Positions 1 through 11,192 are shown, counted from the stretch's first letter. The stretch is 64,000 bases of DNA from Bipolaris cookei (GCA_002286855.1 NRSV01000004.1:460035-524034); one strand, 5' to 3'. A program made the numbers and translations. Notes: a model not told the origin generated them from the letters alone.

Positions 1-735
1 GGGGGTGATGAGATGGATACAAGCTAGGTATCTCCCTGTATAGATGTGGCGGTGGTGAGTGGAGAGGTTTGATATGACTTCACGCTGTATGATGACTACA
101 CATGACTTACGGTAGATATAAGAGGAAGATGGATGAGATCGGTATGCCAGTCAGTGCTTGGGGAAAGTAAACCAGCATCTTGTTGGTTTTTTTAAAATGC
201 TTGGTCTTGTCAGGATGTGCTGTTTATGACACTGACTCCCATTTATGATACTCTGACAAACTCCTAGGTTAGTACAAGAGAGAAAAAATACGCACAATTG
301 TCAACTGTGACACAAATGTGGCGTAGATTACTTTGTGAAGGGTGCAAGGGAAAACCTGGAGAAATTCGTGACACATGACGGATGATCCGATCGAGTAAGA
401 AATACGAAGGGCGCTTAGGAGTTATCAACACAAAGGACAGATTAGGAAAGTGCGAAAGTTGTGGTAACAGTGACATAAGACATTCATGACAGGCTGTCAA
501 ACACCCATTCACCAAAGTCTAGAAAGCACGCATACGCAAGGAAAAGTTTTGGACCAAGACATAGACATTTGACCATTATGCCTATGATCATACCGAACAT
601 TGTAAACTTGAAAATGGCTAGTGCAACGACAACCCCTTCCCCATGACGTAAACACCGTGCCATCGAACTCCATGCCATCAAATGCTCAAACAAACCAAAA
701 AGGACGCCACAAATACTCGGACCAACATCGCTCCA
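1..735. other. intergenic, no gene seen
   Basis: This stretch lies downstream of the prolyl-tRNA synthetase gene. Only short reading frames occur, none with a recognisable domain or splice pattern. It probably holds that gene's 3' UTR and terminator plus spacer. An upstream gene could end to the left of the window. Confidence 0.5.
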
Positions 736-2581
736 CTAGTAGCTTCGTCCGAACAAAATCCACTGCTTGGCTGGAGTCGTGCAGGTGGGGTTGATGCACT
801 TGGTCTTGCCAGGTTCAATACCCTCAGGCTGGTCGAAAGGAATACACAAACTTTTTGCGCCCATGGCAGGGGCTTGCTTGTCCTCAGCGACACCATCACC
901 CAACGCTGTTCTGGCGCTCTTGGCCTTGACCTCGTCCTCGCACTTGTCACCCTCACAGTGAGGAACGAGAACAACGTTCTTGGAGTTAAGAGTGGGAACG
1001 AAGTCGTCCCAGTTAGTGAGCTGTACGCGATGGCTGCGGAAGGTCTTGTCAGCCTTTTCGAACATATCATTTTGAATCTGCTCGAGCAGCTTGGGAACTT
1101 CTTGTGTAAGGTCATCGACGTTAATGGTACCACGTGCAGCGTCCTTGTCGTCAATGTCGCGGCGCGAGGTGGTGACAACGCCCTTCTCAGCATCCTTGGG
1201 GCCGAACTCGATTCGCAGAGGGATACCCTTGAGCTCCCAGTCGTTGAACTTCCAGCCAGGGGAGTAGCCTTCACGGTAGTCGGTCTCAACACGGACACCT
1301 GCGTCTTTCAAGTCGTCTGAAATCTTCTTGACCTTGCTGTAAAGGCTCTCCTTGTCTTCGGCGGACATCCTGCCAACATTAGTTACATGTTTCTTAAGGA
1401 CGCGCGGATAAAACTTACTTGGCTGTAACACCGACAGGAATGACGACAACCTGGGTTTCAGCCACCCGAGGAGGGATGACCAAACCCCGGTTATCACCGT
1501 GAGTCAGAATCATGACACCGATTGAGCGGGTAGTCAGACCCCATGAGTTTTGCCAGACGTGGACGTGCTCTGACTTGCCAGACTCCTTGGCATGAGGATC
1601 CTCGACTGTGATGTTGAACATCTTTGAGAAATGCTGTCCTAGGCAATGGGAAGTTGCAGCCTGAATACCACGGCCTGTTGCAGGAATGAAACCCTCGATA
1701 GTTGTGGTGTAGTCGGCTCCAGGGAACTTCTCATTGACGGTCTTGGTGCCCTTGACGACAGGAACGGCGAGCAAGTTTTGGTAGACGTCAGAGTACCAGT
1801 CCAAGATTTGCAGAACCTCTGCACTAGCCTCTTCTTTTGTAAGATGCGCAGTGTGACCTTCTTGCCAGAGGAACTCGCGTGATCGGATGAAAGGCATAGG
1901 GTCTAGAGGAAGATTAGAAAGAAAATCAATGGTAGTATTTGCAAGAACATACGCTTGAACTCCCACCGAACGACGTTGTTCCATTGATTAAGCTTCAGGG
2001 GCAGATCACGATGGGACTGGATCTTGCGAGCGAAGTAAGGGTACATGGCGGTCTCGGAGGTAGGGCGCACAGCGACAGGCTTCTCGAGGTCAGACTTGCC
2101 ACCTTTTGTGACCCAGGCGACTTCGGCAGCAAAACCCTCAACGTGCTCCTTTTCCCTCTCCAAGTTGTCTGCGCTGATGAAGATTGGGAAGTAGGCGTTC
2201 CTGACTTTGAGTGTCTTGATCTGCGCGTCGAACCAGGACTTGATGTTCTCCCAGATGGCATACGAGGAGGGTTCGAGAATGTAGCATCCGGCAACATCGT
2301 AATATGAGATCATCTGGCCCTTGGTAATGACCTGCTGGTACCATTCTCCAAGATCAACCTCTTTTGCGACATCTATACCGATGAGCGCTGATCCTTCAAT
2401 CTGTTGCAGTGTCAACATGGCGAAAACTCCAAGCACAGCTCCAATCAGGGGAGCGGACCTTCTTCTTTTGTTGCTGAGGTTTCTTGGCAGCCTTTTGAGG
2501 GTTGCCATCCTTCTTGCTCTTCTTGGTCTCGGAAATGGAAAGATCCTTCATCTGACCATCGGCTGCCGTAGCTTCAGCCAT
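736..2581 (-). CDS. cytosolic prolyl-tRNA synthetase
   Basis: Charges tRNA-Pro with proline in the cytosol (class II synthetase, eukaryote/archaeal type). I read four exons: 2581-2459, 2400-1953, 1902-1419 and 1369-736, giving 562 residues; the introns are 58, 50 and 49 nt. A Lys/Gln-rich N-terminal tail of about 40 residues precedes the catalytic domain. That domain shows the ProRS signature RPTSET, motif 2 (RWEFK, then REFLWQEGHTA) and motif 3 (GLTTRSIGVM). The anticodon-binding domain follows (GWKFNDWELKGIPLRIE), then the Zn-binding C-terminal domain with four cysteines, ending in the family-typical GRSY. The start at 2581 sits just before the Lys-rich tail and shares its upstream region with the divergent CCT1 gene. 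Family identity is certain; the N-terminal exon is slightly less so, and the protein is shorter than the yeast homologue because it has no long N-terminal domain. Confidence 0.95.
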
Positions 2582-3091
2582 ACTGGGTCTGTTGTAGACG
2601 GCGAATGTTAGTACAATTATAGGTACAAACAAATGAGGCAGTAGCAATCCTTGCGACAGCTTCAAGCTTTCAGATAAGGTGGGTGTAGAAGTAGTTGCTC
2701 AGGTAGCTGGTATTTGGCAAGTGTAGGAAGTGTTATAGGGGATGTTGGCGGGGCAGGGCGGGGCATCTGTCGCAACTTGAGAATGCTTACATGCAATTGA
2801 GGAATGAAGCGGATGTTTTATAAGCGGGCTAGACGTGGCAGAAGAGAGATGCGTCACAGCTATAGGTACTGAGCTTGAGCAGGTGAAAAGGGCGGTCTTG
2901 GGCGCAGGCTCGTGTGAGGGCAGCGTCCAATGTGTGGAGGGGCCGAGTCATCGGCGCAAGGGTCCACTTTAGCGCGACTGGCACAGCGGCGGAGCTACAA
3001 TTCGCCGACGCGGGCGGCGGGCGTGCTGGAGATTTTCTGGACCGCGTAGAGGCGGCAAACAACACAGCGACACAGCTTGGAATACGACGAC
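2582..3091. promoter_or_regulatory. shared promoter region between prolyl-tRNA synthetase and CCT1
   Basis: These 510 bp separate two divergent start codons (2581 on minus, 3092 on plus) of two protein-homeostasis genes. The region must hold both promoters and 5' UTRs. I see no convincing TATA box. Co-regulation is inferred from layout only. Confidence 0.5.
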
Positions 3092-4916
3092 ATGGCAGGA
3101 ATCTTCGAGCAGTCACGCAGCGGGGGCACTCTGTGTAAGCTTGCCCAGCTCTAGTAGCGGAGAACAGGACTATGGGCTAACGGGCAAAACAGTCCTTGGA
3201 GGCCAGAAAATCAGCGGCCAGGACATTCGCGACCAGAACGTCCTTGCAACAACAGCCATTGCCAATGTCGTCAAGTCGTCCTTTGGGCCCTCGGGCCTCG
3301 ACAAGATGATGGTCGACGACATTGGCGATGTCACAGTCACCAACGACGGCGCCACCATCCTCAGTCTGCTCGACATCGAGCACCCCGCAGGCAAAATCCT
3401 CGTCGATCTCGCACAGCAGCAGGACAAGGAGGTTGGAGATGGCACAACTTCGGTCGTCATAATAGCAGCTGAGCTGCTGCGGAGAGCCAATGAGCTCATG
3501 AAGAACAAGATTCACCCCACCACCATCATTACAGGCTACCGGCTGGCCCTGAGGGAGGCTGTCAAGTACATGAACGAGAACATTAGCACAAAAGTCGATG
3601 CTCTAGGCCGGGACTCGCTAGTCAACATTGCAAAGACATCCATGTCCAGCAAGATCATCGGCTCCGACTCTGACTTCTTCGCCAACATGGTCGTAGACGC
3701 CATGACCGCTGTCAAGATGACAAACAATAAGAACGAGGTCAAATACCCGGTAAAGGCTGTCAATATTCTCAAGGCACACGGTCAGAGCGCTACTCAGTCA
3801 ATACTCGTCAAGGGCTATGCCCTCAACTGCACAGTCGCCTCGCAAGCAATGAAGACACGCATTACCGACGCCAAGATTGCCTGTCTCGACATCAACCTGC
3901 AGAAGGAGCGAATGAAGCTGGGGGTACACATCACCATTGACGACCCGGAACAGCTGGAGAAGATCCGCGAGCGAGAGGCTGGCATTGTTACTGAGCGTAT
4001 TGAAATGATCCTGAAGGCTGGTGCCAACGTCATCTTGACCACAAAGGGAATCGACGACCTCTGCCTAAAGCACTTTGTCGAGAAGGGCGCCATGGCGGTG
4101 CGAAGGTGTAAGAAGGAAGATCTACGAAGAATAGCGAAGGCCACTGGAGCTACCCTAGTAAGCACACTCTCCGACTTGAACGGCGACGAGAAGTTTGAGG
4201 CAGCCAACTTGGGTCATGCAGAGGAGGTATCACAAGAGCGCATCTCAGACGACGAGTGTATCCTTGTCAAGGGCACCAAGGCTTTCTCTTCTGCATCCAT
4301 CATCCTACGAGGAGCAAACGACTATGCCCTCGATGAGATGGAGCGATCAGTACACGACTCATTATCTGCCGTCAAGCGTACGCTGGAGAGTGGACGTATT
4401 GTCCCAGGTGGTGGTGCCGTTGAGACTGCGCTGCACATCTACCTGGAAGAGTGGGCAACGTCAGTGGTAAGTTGATTCCAACTTTCATTTACAGTATTCC
4501 GTTGCTAACCATATATGCAGGGCTCTCGTGAGCAGCTTGCGATAGCTGCCTTTGCACAATCTCTACTCGCCATCCCAAAGACTCTGGCGATCAATGCAGC
4601 CAAGGATGCCACTGAGCTGGTTGCTAACCTACGATCGCGACATGCTCTTTCACAACGTACAGTGAACCCAGCCGACCCATCATCGCAAGATGCCAAGCAG
4701 CTTGCAAAGTCCAAGAACTACAAGAACTACGGTTTGGACCTTACCAACGGCAAGGTACACGACACCCTCAAGGCTGGTGTGCTAGAACCCAGCATGAGCA
4801 AAGTCAAGCAGTTGAAGTCGGCAGTGGAGGCGTGTGTTGCTATCATGCGAATCGATACCCTGATCAAGCTGGATCCGGAAGAGCAAGGTGGCGGTGACGA
4901 TGGGCATGGACATTAA
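3092..4916 (+). CDS. tcp1: T-complex chaperonin (CCT/TRiC) subunit alpha
   Basis: One of eight subunits of the cytosolic CCT ring, which folds actin, tubulin and WD proteins using ATP. The three exons are 3092-3134, 3193-4466 and 4521-4916, for 570 residues. A 43-nt first exon encodes MAGIFEQSRSGGTL and joins at 3193 to give LFLGGQKISG; reading straight upstream of 3193 gives an unrelated N-terminus, so the short exon is preferred. Group II chaperonin signatures are present: GPSGLDKMMVDD, NDGATIL and GDGTTSVV near the N-terminus, and GLDLTNGKVHD near the C-terminus. The closing segment (AGVLEP, IMRIDTLIKL) fits the alpha subunit better than its paralogues. It ends in a Gly/Asp/His-rich tail (GGGDDGHGH), loosely like the flexible tails of this family. 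Confidence 0.95.
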
Positions 4917-5738
4917 AATCGCGTAAAGTTTATGCGGAAAAGAGATAGTCCAGAAAAGATAACGACAGCGTAATGAAAGGCTTTGACATGCCCACGTGCA
5001 CAATCACAACCCTCGCTGCGCTGTGCATACAGAATCAACCTTGACTAACTTGAAGTGTCTGACAGCTGCGGCTTAGGCGCAAGGCTCCTTGGGGCGGGAC
5101 ATCATACCATGATGAGGGGTCGATCAACCTGTGTCGTCCCAAACGAGCCGTTGGCGTACCGGTGAGGCATGTACACCCCGTTAGCGACCAAGGGTTGCCT
5201 GGCGGTCACTTTAAAGGGAATTTTATGTGGCTAGCGGCTGATGCCGTGGCCTATCAGAATGCTGCTACACGACACGGGCGGGTACCGCCTGGCTGTGCTG
5301 GCTCAGCTCGCTTACCCTTGAACGTCACTGCATCATGTTCGCTGTACAATCGCTGGCCTGTCGATGAACAAAATACAGAGATCAGCGTGGAGGGAACAAA
5401 GACAGAAACATCAAGATTGAACATTGAAGACGTGGAACAGCGCGAGTGCTGTGAAAACTGGGAAATGCAGGGCAATACTGCTCCTGCAAGACTCATCTCC
5501 CTCTGCAGGGCGAATTCCTTGGCACGCTACCCCAGCTGATCAGCCTTCATTGTGCTTGTCCCAGATCTGTACTGACATGCAAGCCTCAGCGGGTCTCAGC
5601 GTCGCTGCTCGCCTGACGGCGCTGGAATTAGCATCGCGTGTAGCCCAAACCGTATGTAGGTACCTAGCTCAGTGAAATCTACATTTAGCCCATGGCTTCC
5701 CCCCCCCTTTTCTGCTACTGTTCTTCCAATCCATACCA
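4917..5738. other. intergenic, no gene seen
   Basis: Spacer of 822 bp between the CCT1 stop and the membrane-protein start. Short frames here lack codon bias and domains. A C-rich tract (5699-5708) and pyrimidine-rich sequence lie just before the downstream ATG, as often seen in fungal promoters. Confidence 0.5.
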
Positions 5739-7051
5739 ATGGCATCCGTTATGCTCGGACATTTGCTACTCGCCCTTCTGGTTCAAGATGGTGCTGCTGC
5801 TATCATGGCCGCACCACGGGCTGCAATTACTCCAGCACCAGTGCTAAAGAGGGCCGTCACTACCATTGGATACATCTCTACACGAGAATATGATGGCACT
5901 ACATACTGTGAGTCGCTATACTCAGTCTACTCTGGTTGTTACTGACCTGCCAAAGGGGATACAATCACGGCAAATGAACAAGGCAATGCAATTGCGACAT
6001 CCAGCAACCTATTCCAGATTTGTGACCCAGCAAAGCCGTGCACATTCTTTTCCTGCTCAAGTGACTATGTCATCCTGTCTACTTCCTCAATCTTTTGGTA
6101 TGTTGACTCCATAAACTATATCTCATCTTTACCCACGGTTGCTAATTTGTGCCGCGCAGTGGAGGCTCATCTAGCACGTGTAGTTACTGGGAACTGGCTA
6201 CGGATATCAACGACAAAAACCCACTGACCAACTATTGGTGCGATGATAAGACAAGTGTTGGAGGCATCATCTACATGACGACGCCCGAAGCTGGTAAGAC
6301 AATCTTTTTGCAATGTCGTTAAACAACATTGCTGACACGATGTTTTGCAGGAACAACAACAAACGCAGGGGTCAAGTCTACTACCACCAGGGCAGCCTCT
6401 ATAACCTTCACATCGGCTACTAATATTGCATCGGACGATTTGACATCCATTGCTAGCTCAGGGCCAGGCTTCGGCGAAACCAATGATGGTGGTAGCTTGA
6501 CTAAGAATAAAAAGAAAGGCTCAACGCCAATAGGACCCATAGTCGGCGGTGTCGTCGGCGGTGTCGCAGTTCTAGCCGCCATAATCATCGGCGTCTGGCT
6601 CATCCTCAAACGCAAGAAGAAGAACAAGGCCGACAACAACATCACTCAAACCGCACAACAAGGTCCTCCCGCTCCTCCTCCCGCAATGCAACAAAACCCC
6701 CAGCAGCCACCTGCAGGCGTCCAATACTACCATGAACAAAAGCCAGTTCCCCAACCACAGGTACAGCAAGTGCCTCCTCCCCAACCATACGGCCACTACG
6801 ACCCCAACGCCCAACAAGCCCCCGCACAACCCTTTTACGACCCAAATTCTCAACCGGCATATGCGCAGCAGTCGCAAGCCGCATACGGCGCACCTTCTCC
6901 CGAAAAGACCCCCGCACCCTTGGCTACCGGCCAACAAACGCATTCGTATTACGCGGATAACGCGCCGGTTAGTCCTGTGCCACAGTATTCGCCTAGTCCA
7001 TCACCTGCGGTCCCAGCCAATGTGAGTGAGCTTTCGAGTGGAAGGATGTAA
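5739..7051 (+). CDS. single-pass cell-surface protein with cysteine-rich ectodomain and Pro/Gln-rich tail
   Basis: No named family recognised. Exons 5739-5907, 5956-6097, 6160-6293 and 6351-7051 give 381 residues; the phases match at every junction. Residues 1-22 look like a signal peptide. The ectodomain (about 23-150) has about eight cysteines, including the pieces QICDPAKPCTFFSC and CGGSSSTCSYWE. A Ser/Thr-rich stalk follows (about 150-205), then a Gly/Val/Ile transmembrane helix (about 210-234) closed by a basic stop-transfer KRKKKNK. The cytosolic tail of about 145 residues is rich in Pro, Gln and Tyr. This architecture recalls fungal wall-stress sensors (WSC/Mid2 type), but I see no WSC domain. 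The first 3' splice site (AAAG) is weak, so the exon 1/2 boundary is the least certain. A role in sensing or wall anchoring is inference only. Confidence 0.75.
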
Positions 7052-8312
7052 ATGTATAGGTGAATGCGAGATGGGATGAATAAAATGAGATTGTATAATG
7101 GTTACTTGTATGGAGTCTTATTTAGCGTGGGTGGATGGGAAGGCAGTATGCGAGCGTGTATATTGATAGCCATGATTTGAAGTAATGATACCCTCTGATG
7201 AACTGGAGAAGAGTGTGAGCAATATGCATGAATTCATATTTTCATAGGCTGTCAGTAATGTCTGGCGAGTTAGTATGTACACACATACTTCCAACGTTTT
7301 GCTCTAACATACGGCACGCGCGATATTCAAAAAGTCCTCTCTACTACTTATCCCAGGTGCAATTGCCACTTCAACTTACGCAAAAAAGACACCTGCAGGT
7401 AACCTGATCCTTGGAGCTCAGGCGTACGCGGCGCAGCACATTGTACATATCAGTAATGCATAACAGCGCCACATTGGCACTTGTGCAAATCTCATGAATA
7501 CCAGGAAGAAAGCGTGTATTGGACAGCATGAGCAATTCCAAGTGATGATTTCATTTTCACATGTGTCGTATAAGTATCAGCGTTCTACACTAGTGCTTAA
7601 TTTGCAGTTCTCATTATCGTTGGGTACTTTTTTGGGGAAACCCCCCCTTAGTTTCTGATACAAACACGGCAAGTTTCATTTATCAAGATTGTTCAATTGA
7701 ATAAATACTCGGTACGACCCTGAGGATTTTGCAAGACTAGTCAATGTCAATGTCAATGTTGTTGATGTTTTTTTCACTATATGAAACAAAAGATGAATGT
7801 GATTCGAGATGGTGGTTTCGATTGTGAACGTAGAAAGATAGGATATTTGCTGTATCAATTGCACTTGTGCTTGACGGAAGAGGCATTACATGTTGCCGAA
7901 GCTGCATGGTGTGTAGATGGCGGTTGGGCCAAAGGAAACTGCAGTTCGGGTTCGGCGTAATAGAGGAGTAGGCGTCATTGCCCGTGACTTCGTTGTGCAG
8001 CAATCTTATCACGACCAATGGGCGTTTGCACTCGATACAGGTGCACCGATAACGACAACTACCATTTTCTAGCATTCTCAATATTGAATTTTAACTGTTT
8101 TCTGTAAATAATGCGGAACTAGGTAGTTTGCAGTTCCCGGAACCAACCCGTCTCTTTCTCACCTCACCTTCTCCGTCGGAAAAGATAAGATGGTCCTGTG
8201 TGTACACCACACCGCTCAACAACATGCTTGATTGAACGAGCATTATTGAACATACATAAGCCCTGACTCTAGACAACACTCTGTATTCGTAGTGCAACAA
8301 CTAAAACACACA
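7052..8312. other. intergenic, no gene seen
   Basis: 1.26 kb of AT-richer sequence between two plus-strand genes. Minus-strand frames at about 7.7-8.1 kb are short, low in complexity and without domains. It likely contains the 3' UTR of the membrane protein and the promoter of the PLP enzyme. Confidence 0.45.
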
Positions 8313-9772
8313 ATGTCTCGACCTTACCAAAACGCAAACATTGACCAGCTCCAAAGTGATGCAGACGACTGTCTACTTACGTACGGAACAGCCTTTCACC
8401 CTGAGATCATCACATCTACAGATGGCATCTATGTTGAGACTACCTCTGGCCACCGCATGATGGATGTACGCTGCCCTCAATCCCAATCATCTTTAAAAAA
8501 ACCTCCACGCTAAATCCTCCCTCACAGTTCACTTCCGGCCAAATGAGCACTCTAATCGGCCACGGCCACCCAGAAGTCGTCGACGTAATCCAAACCCACG
8601 CCCGGCACCTCGACCACCTCTTCAGCGGCATGATCAGCCCTCCCGTCATCAACCTCGCAAAACGCCTTACCAGCGTCGCTCCACCGGGCCTCGACAAAGC
8701 CTTCTTCCTCAGCACCGGTGGGGAAAGCAACGAAGCCGCCATCCGCCTCGCCAAATTCTTCACTGGCAAATTCGAAATCGTCGGGCTCGCGGCATCCTGG
8801 CATGGTATGACGGATGCATCGCTCGGAGCTCAGTATCACGCCGGACGTTCCGGGTACGGGCCAAATATGATTGGGAATTTGGCGCTGCCGACACCGAATT
8901 CTTACCGCTCGATCTTCCGAAAGAGAGATGGGACGTATGACTGGGAGACGGAGCTAAATTACGGGTTCGATTTGCTAGATAAACAGTCTTGTGGGTCGCT
9001 TGCTGCTGTAATCGTCGAGCCGATCTTGTCCAGTGGGGGGATGTTGGAACTTCCGCCCGGGTATCTCAAAGCGTTGAAGCAGCACTGCGAGAAAAGGGGA
9101 ATGCTACTTATCATCGACGAGGCGCAGACCGCGCTTGGGAGAGCAGGCGATATGTTCGCTTTCACACATCATGCTGAGGATGAGGGCGTGGTGCCTGACA
9201 TACTGACGCTGAGTAAGACGCTGGGGAACGGTATGCCGCTCAGTGCTGTCCTGACGTCGAATAAAATCGCCAGTCATGCTAAAGAGAATGGGTTTTTGTT
9301 TTATACGACGCATATCAACGATCCGCTTCCTGCAGCTGTCGGAGACAAAGTGCTCGAGATAGTAATTAGAGACAACCTTTGTGCTCGATCCCAGCAGCTT
9401 GGTGTGAAGCTTCAAGCCGGACTCAAGCGGCTCCAGTCTCGCTACGGATGTATTGGCGATGTGCGTGGTCGTGGTCTCATGGCTGGTGTAGAGATTGTCA
9501 GTGATAGGAAGACGAAGGCTGGGGCTCCTGATGTTGGGGCTGCGGTGTCGCAGAAGATGGAGAAGATGGGGTTGTGGGCGCAGTTGGCTACAATGGCGTC
9601 GTTTGGTGGTGTTTTTAGGATCGCACCCCCGATTACTGTTACAGAAGAGCAGTTGGATGTTGCGTTGGGGATTATTGAGGAGGCGTTGAGGACGACCCCT
9701 GGTACTATGCCATTGTATGTAACAGATCAGGCTGCGGTGGATGGCCAGCCTGTTGTGAAGTCAAACGTCTAA
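8313..9772 (+). CDS. dialkylglycine decarboxylase-like PLP enzyme (class III aminotransferase fold)
   Basis: Exons 8313-8465 and 8528-9772 encode 465 residues, close to the roughly 430 of bacterial 2,2-dialkylglycine decarboxylase, which decarboxylates dialkylglycines and transaminates pyruvate using pyridoxal phosphate. Resemblance to the Burkholderia enzyme runs along the whole length: FTSGQM (the family's key Gln, here about residue 56), LDHLFSGM, STGGESNEAAIRLAK, ASWHGMT, EPILSSGG, LLIIDEAQTALGR (PLP-ring Asp, about 248), TLSKTLGNG (Schiff-base Lys, about 281), FYTTHINDPLPAAVG and IGDVRGRGL. The intron falls just before FTSGQM. No targeting signal is obvious. An omega-transaminase acting on another amine cannot be excluded, but the Gln and the HINDPLPAAVG segment favour the decarboxylase subgroup. 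The family is best known in bacteria, so ancient transfer is possible. A pogo-like element lies 34 bp after the stop. Confidence 0.85.
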
Positions 9773-9806
9773 ATTTGGCATTATAGAGTTTCATGTGTAC
9801 TACGTA

Positions 9807-9849
9807 ACGTCTGGGATGGGCGAACCGCTCACAGTGCCAAGACCCCACC
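9807..9849 (+). repeat. left terminal inverted repeat of the 1068-bp pogo-like element
   Basis: Pairs as the reverse complement with 10832-10874. The core GGGCGAACCGCTCACAGTGC is identical in both ends; mismatches are confined to the outer nine bases. Confidence 0.9.
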
Positions 9850-9939
9850 CATTTCACGACTGTTATATGACTGTTACAACTCAACCACAATAGTAAATAG
9901 AAATTATAATAAACTATTCTACTTGGAAACAAATTCCAC

Positions 9940-10580
9940 ATCTTGCTTACAAGTGCGCAATTTGTGCCCTATCTCACCACATCGTCCACAGCGCCTTTGC
10001 GATGGTTCACCTGCCTCAACACGCGCTCTCTTCTTTACCTTCTTCCCATCACTACGCGCCCCAAACTCTCTTAGAGTTGCCAACCTATGTCCCTCTTCAA
10101 CTGTTGAAGTGCTCCAGCCACTTTATACCAAGCTCATTCGTCGTCCAGCCATTCTCAGAGACCCCAACAACCTAATCCTTAGGCAGACTTTCTTCCTTGT
10201 ACCAGACAGAGAGGTGGTGCTTGCCTTGAAAGATGATAAAGGGTGGGATCGCTCAGCCAACTGCGCTGGCACAAACCACGCTGGCAACCCACTCCCGGTT
10301 GCTCTGCTGCAAGGATTTCAGCCTTGCTTGACGCTTAGAGGCTGTGACTACTGCTGACGCGTTATGCATGCCCATCATGAAGCCCGTCTCATCAAAATTG
10401 TATATATCGTTCTCCTGGATCCCCATACTTGGCTTTAGTATTCTGTACAAGGCGGAACCAGCGCTGCATAAGCTCAGGATCTTCACAGAGGGCTCTCTTA
10501 TAATCGTAGTTTCGATTGAACTTTGACAGTAGAGAGGCGTACTGGAAATCCTCGCCAGTCAAGATCCAGAATATGGTCAC
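9940..10580 (-). pseudogene. broken pogo-family transposase
   Basis: Minus-strand remnant inside the 1068-bp element. The pieces match the homologous copy at 16.3-19.8 kb: KRALCEDPELMQRWF against RRALCKDSKAIQDWF there, and NFDETGFMMG in both. The catalytic core is truncated after the first Asp region, then the reading jumps to the C-terminal VEEGHRLA and the zinc-knuckle segment. At least one frame change and the internal deletion rule out a working enzyme. Confidence 0.8.
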
Positions 10581-10831
10581 AAAGCGTCTTCTCTTCTATC
10601 ACAAGGAGTCTCATTAAATTGGGCTGGATATCTTGTCGAGAAGAGATTCCAGCAAGCCGATCACTAGGAGTTCTTCGGGAAACGTTTTACAGTGCTACAG
10701 CACGTTGCTGGCTAAGTGTCGCGTCTTTTTGAATAGCTAGTATTGGAAGCTGTATTTGGAATTCCCTTAAAGTGTTTTGCACGTTGCGGTATTGTGGCAT
10801 CGCGTGAAACAATGGTAATATGGTCAAAGTT

Positions 10832-10874
10832 GGTGGGGTCTTGGCACTGTGAGCGGTTCGCCCATTTCAGACAT
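10832..10874 (-). repeat. right terminal inverted repeat of the 1068-bp pogo-like element
   Basis: Reverse complement of 9807-9849 with three mismatches; followed by the TA target duplicate at 10875-10876. Confidence 0.9.
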
Positions 10875-10876
10875 TA

Positions 10877-11192
10877 GCGTACGTAGCGAGTGTTGAACTT
10901 TGTTTATTTTTATCTGTGTAAGAGCACAGGAGAGAATACTGTAGTAATAAATGTCATCGCCTGTCAACCATCTCAAGATTCACTTGCAAGCAAAAATGAG
11001 AAGAGACATTATAACCAATGACAAGATTTTGACATTGTTAAGCTATAGACAAATTGATTTGATAAAGATAGTATATACAGAAAAGAATCCACCAGCTCAG
11101 CTAGCACAGCACGTAACCAAAAACCACACCTCTCATCTTCCAGTCGTTCAGAGAGCTATCAGGCCATTCGTTTAATATTCTCAGAGAAGAAT
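10877..11192. other. intergenic, no gene seen
   Basis: AT-rich spacer of 316 bp between the pogo-like element and the stop codon of the minus-strand xylanase gene. It should hold the xylanase 3' UTR. Confidence 0.5.

Larger units (their letters stand above)
9807..10874 (-). mobile_element. pogo-like DNA transposon, internally deleted copy (1068 bp)
   Basis: Bounded by 43-bp terminal inverted repeats (9807-9849 and 10832-10874, about 40 of 43 positions matching) and by TA dinucleotides at 9805-9806 and 10875-10876, the Tc1/mariner/pogo target duplication. The transposase remnant is on the minus strand. It holds a DDE-domain piece with IYNFDETGFMMG (near 10380-10420), the upstream piece YKRALCEDPELMQRWFRLV, and at the C-terminal end (about 9950-9995) a CCHC zinc knuckle CGRCGEIGHKLRTC. 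The segment between the middle of the DDE domain and the C-terminal region is missing compared with the larger relative at 16214-19988, and frames are broken, so it is non-autonomous. Confidence 0.88.

Noticed and set aside
682..1320. 212-codon plus-strand frame
   Set aside because: Antisense to the last exon of prolyl-tRNA synthetase, whose protein matches its family throughout; the plus frame has no domain.
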